A DNA stretch of 64,000 bases. It comes from an uncultured Clostridia bacterium (GTDB lineage Bacteria > Bacillota > Clostridia > Lachnospirales > Lachnospiraceae). The number at the start of each line of letters is the position of its first letter. Position 1 is the first letter of the stretch. Location of the stretch: NCBI GenBank assembly GCA_947174885.1, contig CAMWKO010000008.1:39728-103727 (forward strand). Direction: 5' to 3'. A program made the position numbers and the translations under genes. Below the pieces are notes generated by a model. That model did not search any database. It had not been told where the DNA came from and saw nothing but the letters and a program-made list of their open reading frames with translations. This document shows, piece by piece, positions 35,111-43,421 of this stretch.

Positions 35111-36202
35111 TTATGTATACTTTTTCATATATTCATCAATAGTTGCCTTATCAATCTTAACTCTCTTATCCATAGTTTTCATTATATCTCTTATCTGCAC
35201 AATCTTGAAAACATCATTATCTCCCAGATTATACAGCTTATTGTCCACAAAGCATAACACCATAGGTCTGAGTACATCATCCTTATTTACTTTAATAACA
35301 AGTCCTGTATATCCGTTAGTAAGCTCTACACATACACCCGGATACAGCATTTTAATACTGTCTACCAATGCACCTACCACTTTACTGTCATATTTGTCAC
35401 GGTTATTCAGTAAAGTTCTTACGGCAACTACATCAGAAATAGGCTCTTCATCCAGCTTCATGGATGTTACATCATCATAAAGCTCCGCTATCTGTAAAAT
35501 CTTAGTAGACAGAGAAACCTCCTCTCTGCCTGCTTCACGGGAAGGCTTAGATGAATTTCTAACTTTTTCCAAAAGAATAGTCTTGACTTCATCTACTATA
35601 AAATCACTATTCAATAAAAAATTTACACCTCTTTGTTCAATTTTAGTATTTATCTCACTTTCATCCTCTTCACTCTCCTGCTGCTGCGATGCAGTTGACA
35701 TAAGCTTACCTATATCATGTATCAATGCACTATAAATCAAAACTCTTGTATTAATGGTTGACACTTTCAGTCTATATGCCATCATAGCAGACATTATGGC
35801 TACATTAATAGAATGTTTATAGACATAATCCTCTGTACTTCTGATATTTTGCATAAAATTAACTTTTTTGCCCCTGCGACAATAATTCTTTATAATCATC
35901 TTGATAAGATTTTCGATATTTACAGGTTTTTTATCTGATAAAATCATATCTAAATCTTCCTTTAAACCAAACATACTCATAGTCTGGAATCTTTCAAACT
36001 CTATATCCTCCTCTGTCATTGGGGGTAATGGTTCAGCCGGCTCTAATATGTATATACCAATAATATTAAAGTTTTTAATGCTGTTTATACCCTGTTTTGT
36101 AAGCTTTGTATCCCTATCATACAACAGTACACCGTTTTTATTATAGATAGGCTTAGCTAAACGCATACCCTTTGCAAGATCTTCTGTTTTAACAAATCTC
36201 AT
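35111..36202 (-). CDS. HD-domain protein, HD-GYP-like but lacking the GYP motif
   Basis: 363 residues from the ATG at 36202 (GAGAGGTG upstream; an upstream ATG at 36217 has no site). The N-terminal part (1-60, FVKTEDLAKGMRLAKPIYN) is the domain often preceding HD-GYP. The HD domain has HSINVAIMSAMMA and HDIGKLM, so the metal-binding His-Asp pair is kept. The region that should read HHExxDGxGYP is replaced by a Ser/Arg/Glu-rich stretch (KPSREAGREEV), followed by the ILQIAELYDDVTSM helix. The C-terminal ~90 residues form a small beta domain. Probably a signalling protein that may not cleave c-di-GMP. Confidence 0.8.
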   Translation of the reverse strand: MRFVKTEDLAKGMRLAKPIYNKNGVLLYDRDTKLTKQGINSIKNFNIIGIYILEPAEPLPPMTEEDIEFERFQTMSMFGLKEDLDMILSDKKPVNIENLIKMIIKNYCRRGKKVNFMQNIRSTEDYVYKHSINVAIMSAMMAYRLKVSTINTRVLIYSALIHDIGKLMSTASQQQESEEDESEINTKIEQRGVNFLLNSDFIVDEVKTILLEKVRNSSKPSREAGREEVSLSTKILQIAELYDDVTSMKLDEEPISDVVAVRTLLNNRDKYDSKVVGALVDSIKMLYPGVCVELTNGYTGLVIKVNKDDVLRPMVLCFVDNKLYNLGDNDVFKIVQIRDIMKTMDKRVKIDKATIDEYMKKYT

Positions 36203-36252
36203 AGAAACACCTCTCATCTAATATTATTAATTAATCTCTCATTACCAAAAAA

Positions 36253-36317
36253 GGTACTATAGAGATAATCAAATGTTTCGTAGTCATTACAAACTCTTTA
36301 ATTATCTCTATAATACC
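36253..36317 (-). terminator. Terminator after the 424-residue hypothetical gene
   Basis: Arms 36253-36269 and 36301-36317 (GGTACTATAGAGATAAT with complement, one mismatch). On the minus strand the stem ends in a run of six T (CCTTTTTTGG), as in an intrinsic terminator, stopping transcription before the HD-domain gene. Confidence 0.75.
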
Positions 36318-36351
36318 ACATTTAATAAAGATTAACAATTTATTCCTGACT

Positions 36352-36395
36352 TGAGTTTATGTATTTTTATTTTGAGTTTCATAAAGTTGTGCTAC
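36352..36395. repeat. GAGTTTCCGTATTTTT-family copy, degenerate
   Basis: CTTGAGTTTATGTATTTTTATTTTGAG runs into the last codons of the 424-residue gene. The terminal residues of that protein (GSTTL) may therefore have been added by repeat insertion. Confidence 0.45.
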
Positions 36396-37653
36396 CTTTT
36401 GGCATCAATTTCTTACACCAAAATCCTCTTTTCCAGTTCATATTACTGCTAACCCCGAGACAATCCACCTCACATTCCATAAATCTCTTAAATCCATACT
36501 TTCCTGCCATTATTTCATCATTAATGGTCTTATATCCCGGCACTCCTATGTATATTCCGTCTGCCTCTATCAGATATGCCCCTCCATATTTCATAAAACA
36601 ATGACACAGATATGCGTTTCTGACATTATTCCAACAGCACCTTGGCAAAACATAAATATCCTTTGGAATTATTCTGCATACAGGTAATTTATTTTTATCA
36701 ATTACATACTGCCCAATTCTCTGTTTGCCAAAAAATCTTTCAAGAATTGACCGGCTGTTATTATTATTCTGATTATCCTTATCTGTCTTTTCAAGCTTTT
36801 CTTTTGTTTCAATTTGTTGCTCATTTATATTTTGTCCTGTTTTTCCTTTGATTTGTTCCTCAATTATAGATTTATTTTCGGTTTCCTTTTTTCTCATATA
36901 ATCTGAACTTATATTATCTTCTTCATTCTCAAAAGCTTCATCCCTGTGTTTTTTTTCATTCTCAGTCATCTCGTTACTTTCCCTAATATTATCATTTTGT
37001 ATCTCTTCTGCATTTTCTCTGTAATCATTTCGGTTTTCTTTGCTGCCTGTATTGTTTTTATTTCTTTCTGTATTATTTTCACTACTCGTGCCATAATTCA
37101 TTTGTCCGTTATCTGTAACTTCCATTCTGTTTATACCGGCATTTTCCCTATCTATAGACTCTATAGGCACACAATTTCTATCCACCAGATAAACCGTATC
37201 TTCTTCAATTACTTCATAGCTGTCTTCCATTATATTATTCCTGTTACCTGATTTATCTGAGATATCAAGTACCATAATTTCATTCCACTTTACACATTTT
37301 CTTATAATATACTCATCTTTCCAGAAAGAAATAAACCTTATATTAGTATCATCCCTTATAATTATTCCATGTATATCACTTGTACTATATTTTCCCTCAG
37401 TTAAATCCCTCATATTTACTATTTTCTTTAATTCATAGCTTCCGTTTTTTTGTACTGCATCTCCCACAAATACAAGCTTTGTAACGTCTTCTCTCACAAA
37501 AAAATATACCTCAAGATGTTCTTTGTTTTCGTTACATCTTAAAGATATATTCATTTTTATCTGATTGTCATCTGTATCAATTTTCCCAAATCCTATATTC
37601 TCTCCCTTACTTCCATTTTCATATTTGTAAATATACGAAACTAATCTTTTCAA
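36379..37653 (-). CDS. Conserved hypothetical protein with N- and C-terminal domains joined by a charged linker
   Basis: 424 residues. Residues 1-130 are beta-rich (MKRLVSYIYKYENGSKGENI, later IIRDDTNIRFISFWKDEY). Residues about 135-300 are a low-complexity linker of Asn, Glu and Lys. Residues about 310-424 form a compact C-terminal domain with many aromatic and Cys residues (LPRCCWNNVRNAYLCHCF, GIYIGVPGYKTINDE, KYGFKRFMECEVDCLG). I recall similar two-domain proteins in Lachnospiraceae with only a DUF label; I cannot confirm which. No membrane segment. It is a single-gene unit ended by its own terminator. Confidence 0.55.
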   Translation of the reverse strand: MKRLVSYIYKYENGSKGENIGFGKIDTDDNQIKMNISLRCNENKEHLEVYFFVREDVTKLVFVGDAVQKNGSYELKKIVNMRDLTEGKYSTSDIHGIIIRDDTNIRFISFWKDEYIIRKCVKWNEIMVLDISDKSGNRNNIMEDSYEVIEEDTVYLVDRNCVPIESIDRENAGINRMEVTDNGQMNYGTSSENNTERNKNNTGSKENRNDYRENAEEIQNDNIRESNEMTENEKKHRDEAFENEEDNISSDYMRKKETENKSIIEEQIKGKTGQNINEQQIETKEKLEKTDKDNQNNNNSRSILERFFGKQRIGQYVIDKNKLPVCRIIPKDIYVLPRCCWNNVRNAYLCHCFMKYGGAYLIEADGIYIGVPGYKTINDEIMAGKYGFKRFMECEVDCLGVSSNMNWKRGFWCKKLMPKGSTTL

Positions 37654-37800
37654 GCCCTCTCCTATTTATAATTTTGTATTTATAAATACTATGACATACA
37701 TTTATGCTTTATGATTTTTTTAGGGAATTATTTCAACTTCTATGTAACCTTCAGGTAGAGTATGAAAATAATAGTTTACCTTTCATAAAAATTTGAGTTT

Positions 37801-39153
37801 CTAATGCTCGCACATCAGATAATCCTTGTCCTCATCGATCATCTGAAGCATGATAGCCGTGCATGTTGGATCAAACTGTGTTCCCTTTCCTTTTTCGATT
37901 TCTCCACGAACCACCTGCTGCGGAAGGGCATCTCGATAACTTCGCTTTGAAGCCATAGCATCATAAGCATCTGCAATTCCGATAATCCTTGCCGGAAAAG
38001 GAATATTATCTCCTGCGACTTTGTCCGGATAACCGCTTCCGTCATATTTTTCATGATGATACTTTGCTCCGATTGAAATGTCCGGAAATTCCGATATTGT
38101 TGTCAGAATTTCCCTACCGATTTCCGGATGTTTCATTATCATATGGTACTCTTCATCAGTCAATTTTCCTGTCTTATTAATAATTGCATCTGATATTCCT
38201 ATTTTTCCAATATCATGCAAAAGTCCCATGTAATAAATTTCCTGCTGATCCTGTTCAGACATTCCCATTCTTTTTGCAATCTCTCTTGAATAAGATGCCA
38301 CTCTTTCCGAATGTCCGTTTGTATATGTATCCTTCGCATCAATTGTTTTCGCAAGTGTCAGAATTACCTGTTCATACAAACGTTCAACCTTTTCCCTTCT
38401 GTCTTCCGCCTTTTTTGTCTGTTTCTTTACTTCTATCTGTAAATTTTTTCGTAACTCATCAAGTTCTGCAAGTGTTTTGATAAGCATATGGTAATCCGGC
38501 GTTTCCATGGAAAACAAAATAATAAGGACTGCAATCGATGGTGTGAACACACCCAGCAATATATCCGAAAAAAACAGCATCTGCATAATCGGTCCCAGTA
38601 AACACATAATAATATATACGCTAATGGATATTTTCTGCTTTACCTTGAAAAATCTTTGATTTTTGATAAGCACTACTGTTGAAAATAATACAAAATACAA
38701 CGGAATAATGTAAACGAGCAAATACAGACTTCCATGAATATATTCCCCTTTCTCGTTAATGCTGAATAAAAATCCTGTAAACATATTCAATATAAGAAGG
38801 ACTAACAGCAATAAGTAAATAATTTTATTTATATGTATGCTTTTTACCCTACTCACATATTGGTAGACATAACTTTCCACATATCGAAGAAAACAATATC
38901 CAAGACTAAACGTCAACATAAAATAAACAGTATTTGCAAGTATATTCACAATCGGAGGTATTATGCTCCCGTAACTAATGGTAATGGCTGTCACAATATC
39001 CATGATCTCTGTCGCCAGAATACATTTCACAACTAATTTAAATTTTTTATTAACCTCAGATTGATTAGAATAATATATACATAACGCAGCATAGATTACT
39101 AAAAGATATATCACTCCAACTATTTCAAAATCAATATTATAAATCAGATTCAT
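37801..39153 (-). CDS. Membrane-bound HD-GYP c-di-GMP phosphodiesterase
   Basis: 450 residues from the ATG at 39153, which has AAGGAG seven bases upstream; the longer frame to 39252 lacks a site. Seven or eight transmembrane helices fill about 1-225. A short coiled coil (about 235-270) leads into a full HD-GYP domain with HSERVASYSREIA, HDIGKIG, the HHEKYDGSGYP motif and ARIIGIADAYDAM. All metal ligands expected for c-di-GMP hydrolysis are present. The membrane sensor part resembles no named domain I can assign. Base composition seems less AT-rich than the neighbours, hinting at a different origin. Transcribed alone. Confidence 0.88.
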   Translation of the reverse strand: MNLIYNIDFEIVGVIYLLVIYAALCIYYSNQSEVNKKFKLVVKCILATEIMDIVTAITISYGSIIPPIVNILANTVYFMLTFSLGYCFLRYVESYVYQYVSRVKSIHINKIIYLLLLVLLILNMFTGFLFSINEKGEYIHGSLYLLVYIIPLYFVLFSTVVLIKNQRFFKVKQKISISVYIIMCLLGPIMQMLFFSDILLGVFTPSIAVLIILFSMETPDYHMLIKTLAELDELRKNLQIEVKKQTKKAEDRREKVERLYEQVILTLAKTIDAKDTYTNGHSERVASYSREIAKRMGMSEQDQQEIYYMGLLHDIGKIGISDAIINKTGKLTDEEYHMIMKHPEIGREILTTISEFPDISIGAKYHHEKYDGSGYPDKVAGDNIPFPARIIGIADAYDAMASKRSYRDALPQQVVRGEIEKGKGTQFDPTCTAIMLQMIDEDKDYLMCEH

Positions 39154-39447
39154 TACCATTCTCCTTGTCATTTTTATCATTTGTACGTATACCTGAAAAG
39201 TGTCAAGTATCACGACTACTATCGTACCATTTTCCATAGTATATCTAAACATCCCTGAAATCTTTTTGGAAGAATTTCAATCAGTCCACCATATCCCAAA
39301 TAACAATTCTGATTTATTGAATTTATTAATAGCGTTATTCTACCACAAGAATACACACAATTCCACTAATTTTTTCTTAATCTTTCTTTTCCTTATTTTG
39401 CTAAAATAATTGTACCGTTTAAGTCTTTTTTCCTTTACCCTCCGATA

Positions 39448-40335
39448 TTAGTTCTTTGACCAATCTGATACTTCTCTTCCACTTATATAATTTGTAAATG
39501 CAGCAAATTCCTCCAATGACAGTGCTTCACCTCGTACGGTTTCCGAAAGTCCCATTTTTCTTAAAGCGTCCACTACCTGCTCCTTTGAAAACCTTAACTC
39601 ACTGCTGTTACATATACTGTTCTGCATGGTCTTTCTTCTCTGATTAAACGTTGCTCTGATAATAGCAAACATAAGCTTTTCATCACTTACCTTAACCGGT
39701 ACCTCCTTATGTGCTGTAAGTTTTATAACTGCCGAGCCCACATTTGGTCTTGGCATAAAGCAGTTTGGCGGAACATTTGCCACAATTTCAGGCTTTGCAT
39801 AATACTGGACAGCTAAAGAAAGAGCACCATAGTCCTTTGTTCCCGGTCCTACCTGCATTCTGTCAGCCACCTCTTTTTGTACCATAATTGTTATACTTTC
39901 TATTGGTACATGACTTTCAAAAAGTCCCATTATAATTGGTGTAGTAATATAATATGGAAGATTTGCGACCACCTTTATAGGATTTCCGTCATTTCGCTCA
40001 TTTGCCAGTTTGTTGATATCTACCTTTAAAATATCCTCATTTATTACCGTTACATTATTGTATTCACTTAATGTATCCTCCAATATGGGAATAAGATTTT
40101 TATCAATTTCTACAGCAACTACCTCTCTTGCATTTTCTGCTAAATACTGTGTCATAGTTCCAATGCCGGGGCCTACCTCCAGTACAAAATCCTCCTTTGT
40201 CACACCTGCATTCGATATGATTTTCTCCAATACATGGGTATCAATCAGAAAATTCTGACCATATCTTTTTTGGAAATTAAAATTGTATTTTTGCAAAATT
40301 GCAATAGTATTTGCCGGAATTCCAAGTGTTGCCAT
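39448..40335 (-). CDS. rsmA: 16S rRNA dimethyladenosine transferase
   Basis: 295 residues. It dimethylates A1518 and A1519 of 16S rRNA. The SAM-binding motif is LEVGPGIGTMTQYLAE, followed by VVAVEID, and the catalytic NLPYYITTPII. A C-terminal helical domain (about 200-290) is normal. It follows tatD by 132 bases. In Bacillus the primase-like RNase M5 gene rnmV lies between tatD and rsmA; it is absent here. Confidence 0.95.
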   Translation of the reverse strand: MATLGIPANTIAILQKYNFNFQKRYGQNFLIDTHVLEKIISNAGVTKEDFVLEVGPGIGTMTQYLAENAREVVAVEIDKNLIPILEDTLSEYNNVTVINEDILKVDINKLANERNDGNPIKVVANLPYYITTPIIMGLFESHVPIESITIMVQKEVADRMQVGPGTKDYGALSLAVQYYAKPEIVANVPPNCFMPRPNVGSAVIKLTAHKEVPVKVSDEKLMFAIIRATFNQRRKTMQNSICNSSELRFSKEQVVDALRKMGLSETVRGEALSLEEFAAFTNYISGREVSDWSKN

Positions 40336-40467
40336 ACTTCCTCTTTTCTCTATGATATATTTATATATGTACAGACAATTACAGATTTATAAATATCTAT
40401 CTCATCATTTACCTTAGCATATATAACTGTCTGATTTTTTTGCAATAGAAACAGACTATCTGTACAA

Positions 40468-41244
40468 TCATTTAACCTTACTAAACAGCCTCATGGCATT
40501 TTCATATGTTTTTTCGATAACCTCTTCTTCGCTTATATTCTTTATCCTTGCAATTTCTGCCACCACATAAGGAATATATCCCGAATAGTTTCGCTTTCCT
40601 CTATATGGCTCCGGTGCCATATATGGACAATCCGTTTCCAGCAAAATCCTTTCCAGCGAAATATCCTCCACAGTTTCTTTAAGCTTTTTAGAATTTTTAA
40701 ATGTCACTACTCCGCCAACCCCAATATAATATCCCATCTTTACAAACTCTCGCGCCATTTCCTTTGAATAGGAATAACAGTGAATTACTCCGGGAATTTC
40801 CTCTGCATTAATATCTTTCATTACCTGTATAGTGTCCTCTGCCGCATCCCTTGAATGAATGATAACAGGCAGCTTACACTCTCTTGCCAGTTGCATTTGT
40901 CTTTTAAACCATTCCCTTTGTCTTTCTCTTATCTGCTCATCCTTTTCCCAATAATAATCTAATCCGATTTCACCTATCGCAACTGTCTTTTCCTCTCCTG
41001 CCACCCCTCGTAACCATCCAAAGGTTTCATCATTTAATCCGTCAATTTCACTTGGATGTACTCCCACTGCCGAATATACAAAATCATATCTTTTTGCAAG
41101 CTCTAATGTAGTTCTTGTGCTTTCAATGGAAGCACCTACATTTATCACACGGTTTATTCCTTTAAAAGGAAGGGATGATATAATATCATCCCTGTCCTTG
41201 TCAAAACGTTCATCATCATAATGCGCATGTGTTTCAAATATCAT
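40468..41244 (-). CDS. tatD: TatD-family metal-dependent hydrolase/DNase
   Basis: 258 residues, TIM-barrel amidohydrolase. Metal ligands: ETHAHYDDERF (His6, His8), the catalytic EIGLDYYW, IHSRDAAEDT, VIHCYS and ETDCPYMAPEPYRGKRN. The family has 3'-5' DNase activity and D-Tyr-tRNA-related roles have been suggested. It starts nine bases after metG, the usual pairing in Firmicutes. Confidence 0.95.
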   Translation of the reverse strand: MIFETHAHYDDERFDKDRDDIISSLPFKGINRVINVGASIESTRTTLELAKRYDFVYSAVGVHPSEIDGLNDETFGWLRGVAGEEKTVAIGEIGLDYYWEKDEQIRERQREWFKRQMQLARECKLPVIIHSRDAAEDTIQVMKDINAEEIPGVIHCYSYSKEMAREFVKMGYYIGVGGVVTFKNSKKLKETVEDISLERILLETDCPYMAPEPYRGKRNYSGYIPYVVAEIARIKNISEEEVIEKTYENAMRLFSKVK

Positions 41245-41253
41245 AATAATCCC

Positions 41254-43230
41254 CTAACAAATCTCAGCACCCGCCGGCATTTTCTTTTCAGGTGTCATAA
41301 GTGCAAGCTCACCGTTTTCATCCTCAGCACAAAGTAACATTCCCTCTGAAACTACTCCTGCAAGTGTAGCCGGCTTAAGGTTTACAAGTACCATTACCTT
41401 TTTACCAACCATTTCTTTTGCACTATAGTGTTGCTTAATACCGGAAACTATTTGTTTTACACTGCTTCCAATTTTAACCTGTGAACAAAGAAGCTTTTTA
41501 GACTTTGGCACTTCCTCACAGGAAATGATTTCACCTACCTGAAACTGCAGCTTTGCAAAATCGTCATATGTGATTTCTTCCTTTGATTCAATATCAATAA
41601 CAGGCTCATCCGATACTGCCGTATCCTCTGTCTCTTTTTCCTTATTGTTTTTTTCTGTCATTGTTTCAACCTTTTCCATTATTTCATTAATATCAAGTCT
41701 TGCAAACAAAATTTCAGGCTTTTCGGTTACTTTATTACCTGATGGATATTTTCCAAACTCATCTAAATCTGCAAGCTCTCTCTTTGGAGCATTTAACTGC
41801 TTTAAGATTTTATCTGTAGTTTCAGGCATAAATGATTCCAGAAGAGTTGCACCTATACATATACTCTCTACAAGGTTGTAAAGTACAGTTTCAAGTCTTT
41901 CCTTCTTTGCTTCATCCTTTGCTAATGCCCATGGCATTGTTTCATCAATATATTTATTACATCTCTTAAACAATGTAAATATTTCCGTAATTGCATCTGC
42001 TACTCTAAGCTCTTCCATCTTTGATGTAACCTTTTTAACAGCTTTAACAGCCGTCTCTTTCAGTTCAGCATCAAATGGCTCCCCGCCATCATCGTTACTA
42101 TTGTTTACAACTCCTCCAAAGTACTTGTTTGACATCGAAATAATTCTGTTTACAAGATTTCCTAAAGTATTTGCAAGCTCTGAATTTAATCTTTCTACCA
42201 AAAGCTCCCAGGTAATTACACCGTCATTTTCAAATGGCATCTCATGAAGTACAAAGTATCTGACTGCATCCACGCCAAAGAAATCTACCAAATCATCAGC
42301 ATATATAACATTTCCCTTTGACTTGCTCATCTTACCATCGTTCTGAAGCAGCCAAGGATGACCAAATATCTGCTTTGGAAGTGGAATATCAAGAGCCATC
42401 AGGATAATTGGCCAATATATGGTGTGGAATCTTAAAATATCCTTTCCGATAAGATGTAAATCTGCCGGCCAGTATTTATTAAAATTATCTCCATGATTTC
42501 CGTCTGCATCATAGCCTAAGCCTGTGATATAGTTTGTAAGTGCGTCAATCCAAACATAGATAACATGCTTATTATCAAAGTCTACAGGAACTCCCCATTT
42601 GAAAGAGCTTCTTGAAACACAAAGGTCCTGAAGCCCTGCTTTTATGAAATTATTCATCATCTCGTTTTTACGGGATTCAGGCTGTATAAACTCCGGATGT
42701 TCCTCAATATGCTTAATAAGCCTGTCCGTATATTCTGACATCTTAAAGAAATATGCTTCTTCCTTTGCCGGCTGACACTCCCTGCCACAGTCCGGACATT
42801 TTCCGTCTACAAGCTGTGACTGTGTAAAGAACGATTCACAAGGTGTACAATACATTCCCTCATAATGACCTTTATAAATATCTCCCTTATCATAAAGCTT
42901 TTTAAAAATCTTCTGTACCTGATTTTCATGTGGCACATCTGTAGTTCTGATAAATTTGTCATAAGAAGTGTTCATCAAATCCCATATTCTCTTAATCTCC
43001 GCAGATACATTATCTACAAATTCCTTTGGAGTAATGCCCTTATCTGCTGCCTTTAATTCTATTTTCTGACCATGCTCATCCGTACCTGTCTGAAAAAATA
43101 CATCATAGCCCTGCTGTCTTTTAAATCTTGCAATACTGTCAGCAAGCACAATTTCATAAGTATTGCCAATATGAGGCTTACCGGATGTGTAAGCAATCGC
43201 TGTTGTAATATAATATGGTTTCTTTTCCAT
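41254..43230 (-). CDS. metG: Methionyl-tRNA synthetase with C-terminal tRNA-binding domain
   Basis: 658 residues from the ATG at 43230 with AGGAGG seven bases upstream (the frame extends to 43269 without a site). Class I synthetase: HIGN (20-23) and KMSKSKGN (near 295) for ATP, a zinc knuckle of the CTPC...CPDCGREC type near 125-145, the anticodon-binding helical domain (about 360-500) and an EMAP/Trbp-like oligonucleotide-binding domain (about 555-658; YDDFAKLQFQVGEI and KKVMVLVNLKPA). An acidic linker joins the last two. No T-box leader was seen upstream. Confidence 0.96.
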   Translation of the reverse strand: MEKKPYYITTAIAYTSGKPHIGNTYEIVLADSIARFKRQQGYDVFFQTGTDEHGQKIELKAADKGITPKEFVDNVSAEIKRIWDLMNTSYDKFIRTTDVPHENQVQKIFKKLYDKGDIYKGHYEGMYCTPCESFFTQSQLVDGKCPDCGRECQPAKEEAYFFKMSEYTDRLIKHIEEHPEFIQPESRKNEMMNNFIKAGLQDLCVSRSSFKWGVPVDFDNKHVIYVWIDALTNYITGLGYDADGNHGDNFNKYWPADLHLIGKDILRFHTIYWPIILMALDIPLPKQIFGHPWLLQNDGKMSKSKGNVIYADDLVDFFGVDAVRYFVLHEMPFENDGVITWELLVERLNSELANTLGNLVNRIISMSNKYFGGVVNNSNDDGGEPFDAELKETAVKAVKKVTSKMEELRVADAITEIFTLFKRCNKYIDETMPWALAKDEAKKERLETVLYNLVESICIGATLLESFMPETTDKILKQLNAPKRELADLDEFGKYPSGNKVTEKPEILFARLDINEIMEKVETMTEKNNKEKETEDTAVSDEPVIDIESKEEITYDDFAKLQFQVGEIISCEEVPKSKKLLCSQVKIGSSVKQIVSGIKQHYSAKEMVGKKVMVLVNLKPATLAGVVSEGMLLCAEDENGELALMTPEKKMPAGAEIC

Positions 43231-43338
43231 TTCAAATCCTCCTGCAAAAACAAATCTATAATAATCCAAATATAATATTTAACTGCAATACTAATAATTT
43301 TATTATCTGGGGTAATAAATGTCAATTAATTCTTATTT

Positions 43339-43410
43339 AGAGTTTCCGTATTTTTTATTTTTATATTAAAAAAAGTCTTGTTGCCAAAGGCAAGGTTCTT
43401 ATATTTTAAT
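43339..43410. repeat. GAGTTTCCGTATTTTT-family repeat copy with small hairpin
   Basis: TAGAGTTTCCGTATTTTTTA at the start, then TTAAAAAAAGTCTT and a hairpin TTGCC-AAA-GGCAA. The same ending (GTTGCCACAGGCAAC) is found inside the element at 62516-62697. It lies between metG and the 832-residue gene. Confidence 0.65.
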
Positions 43411-43421
43411 TATGATACTTT

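Noticed and set aside
43231..43421. T-box leader for metG
   Set aside because: No AGGGTGG-type antiterminator motif or specifier loop is visible; the region holds a repeat copy instead.
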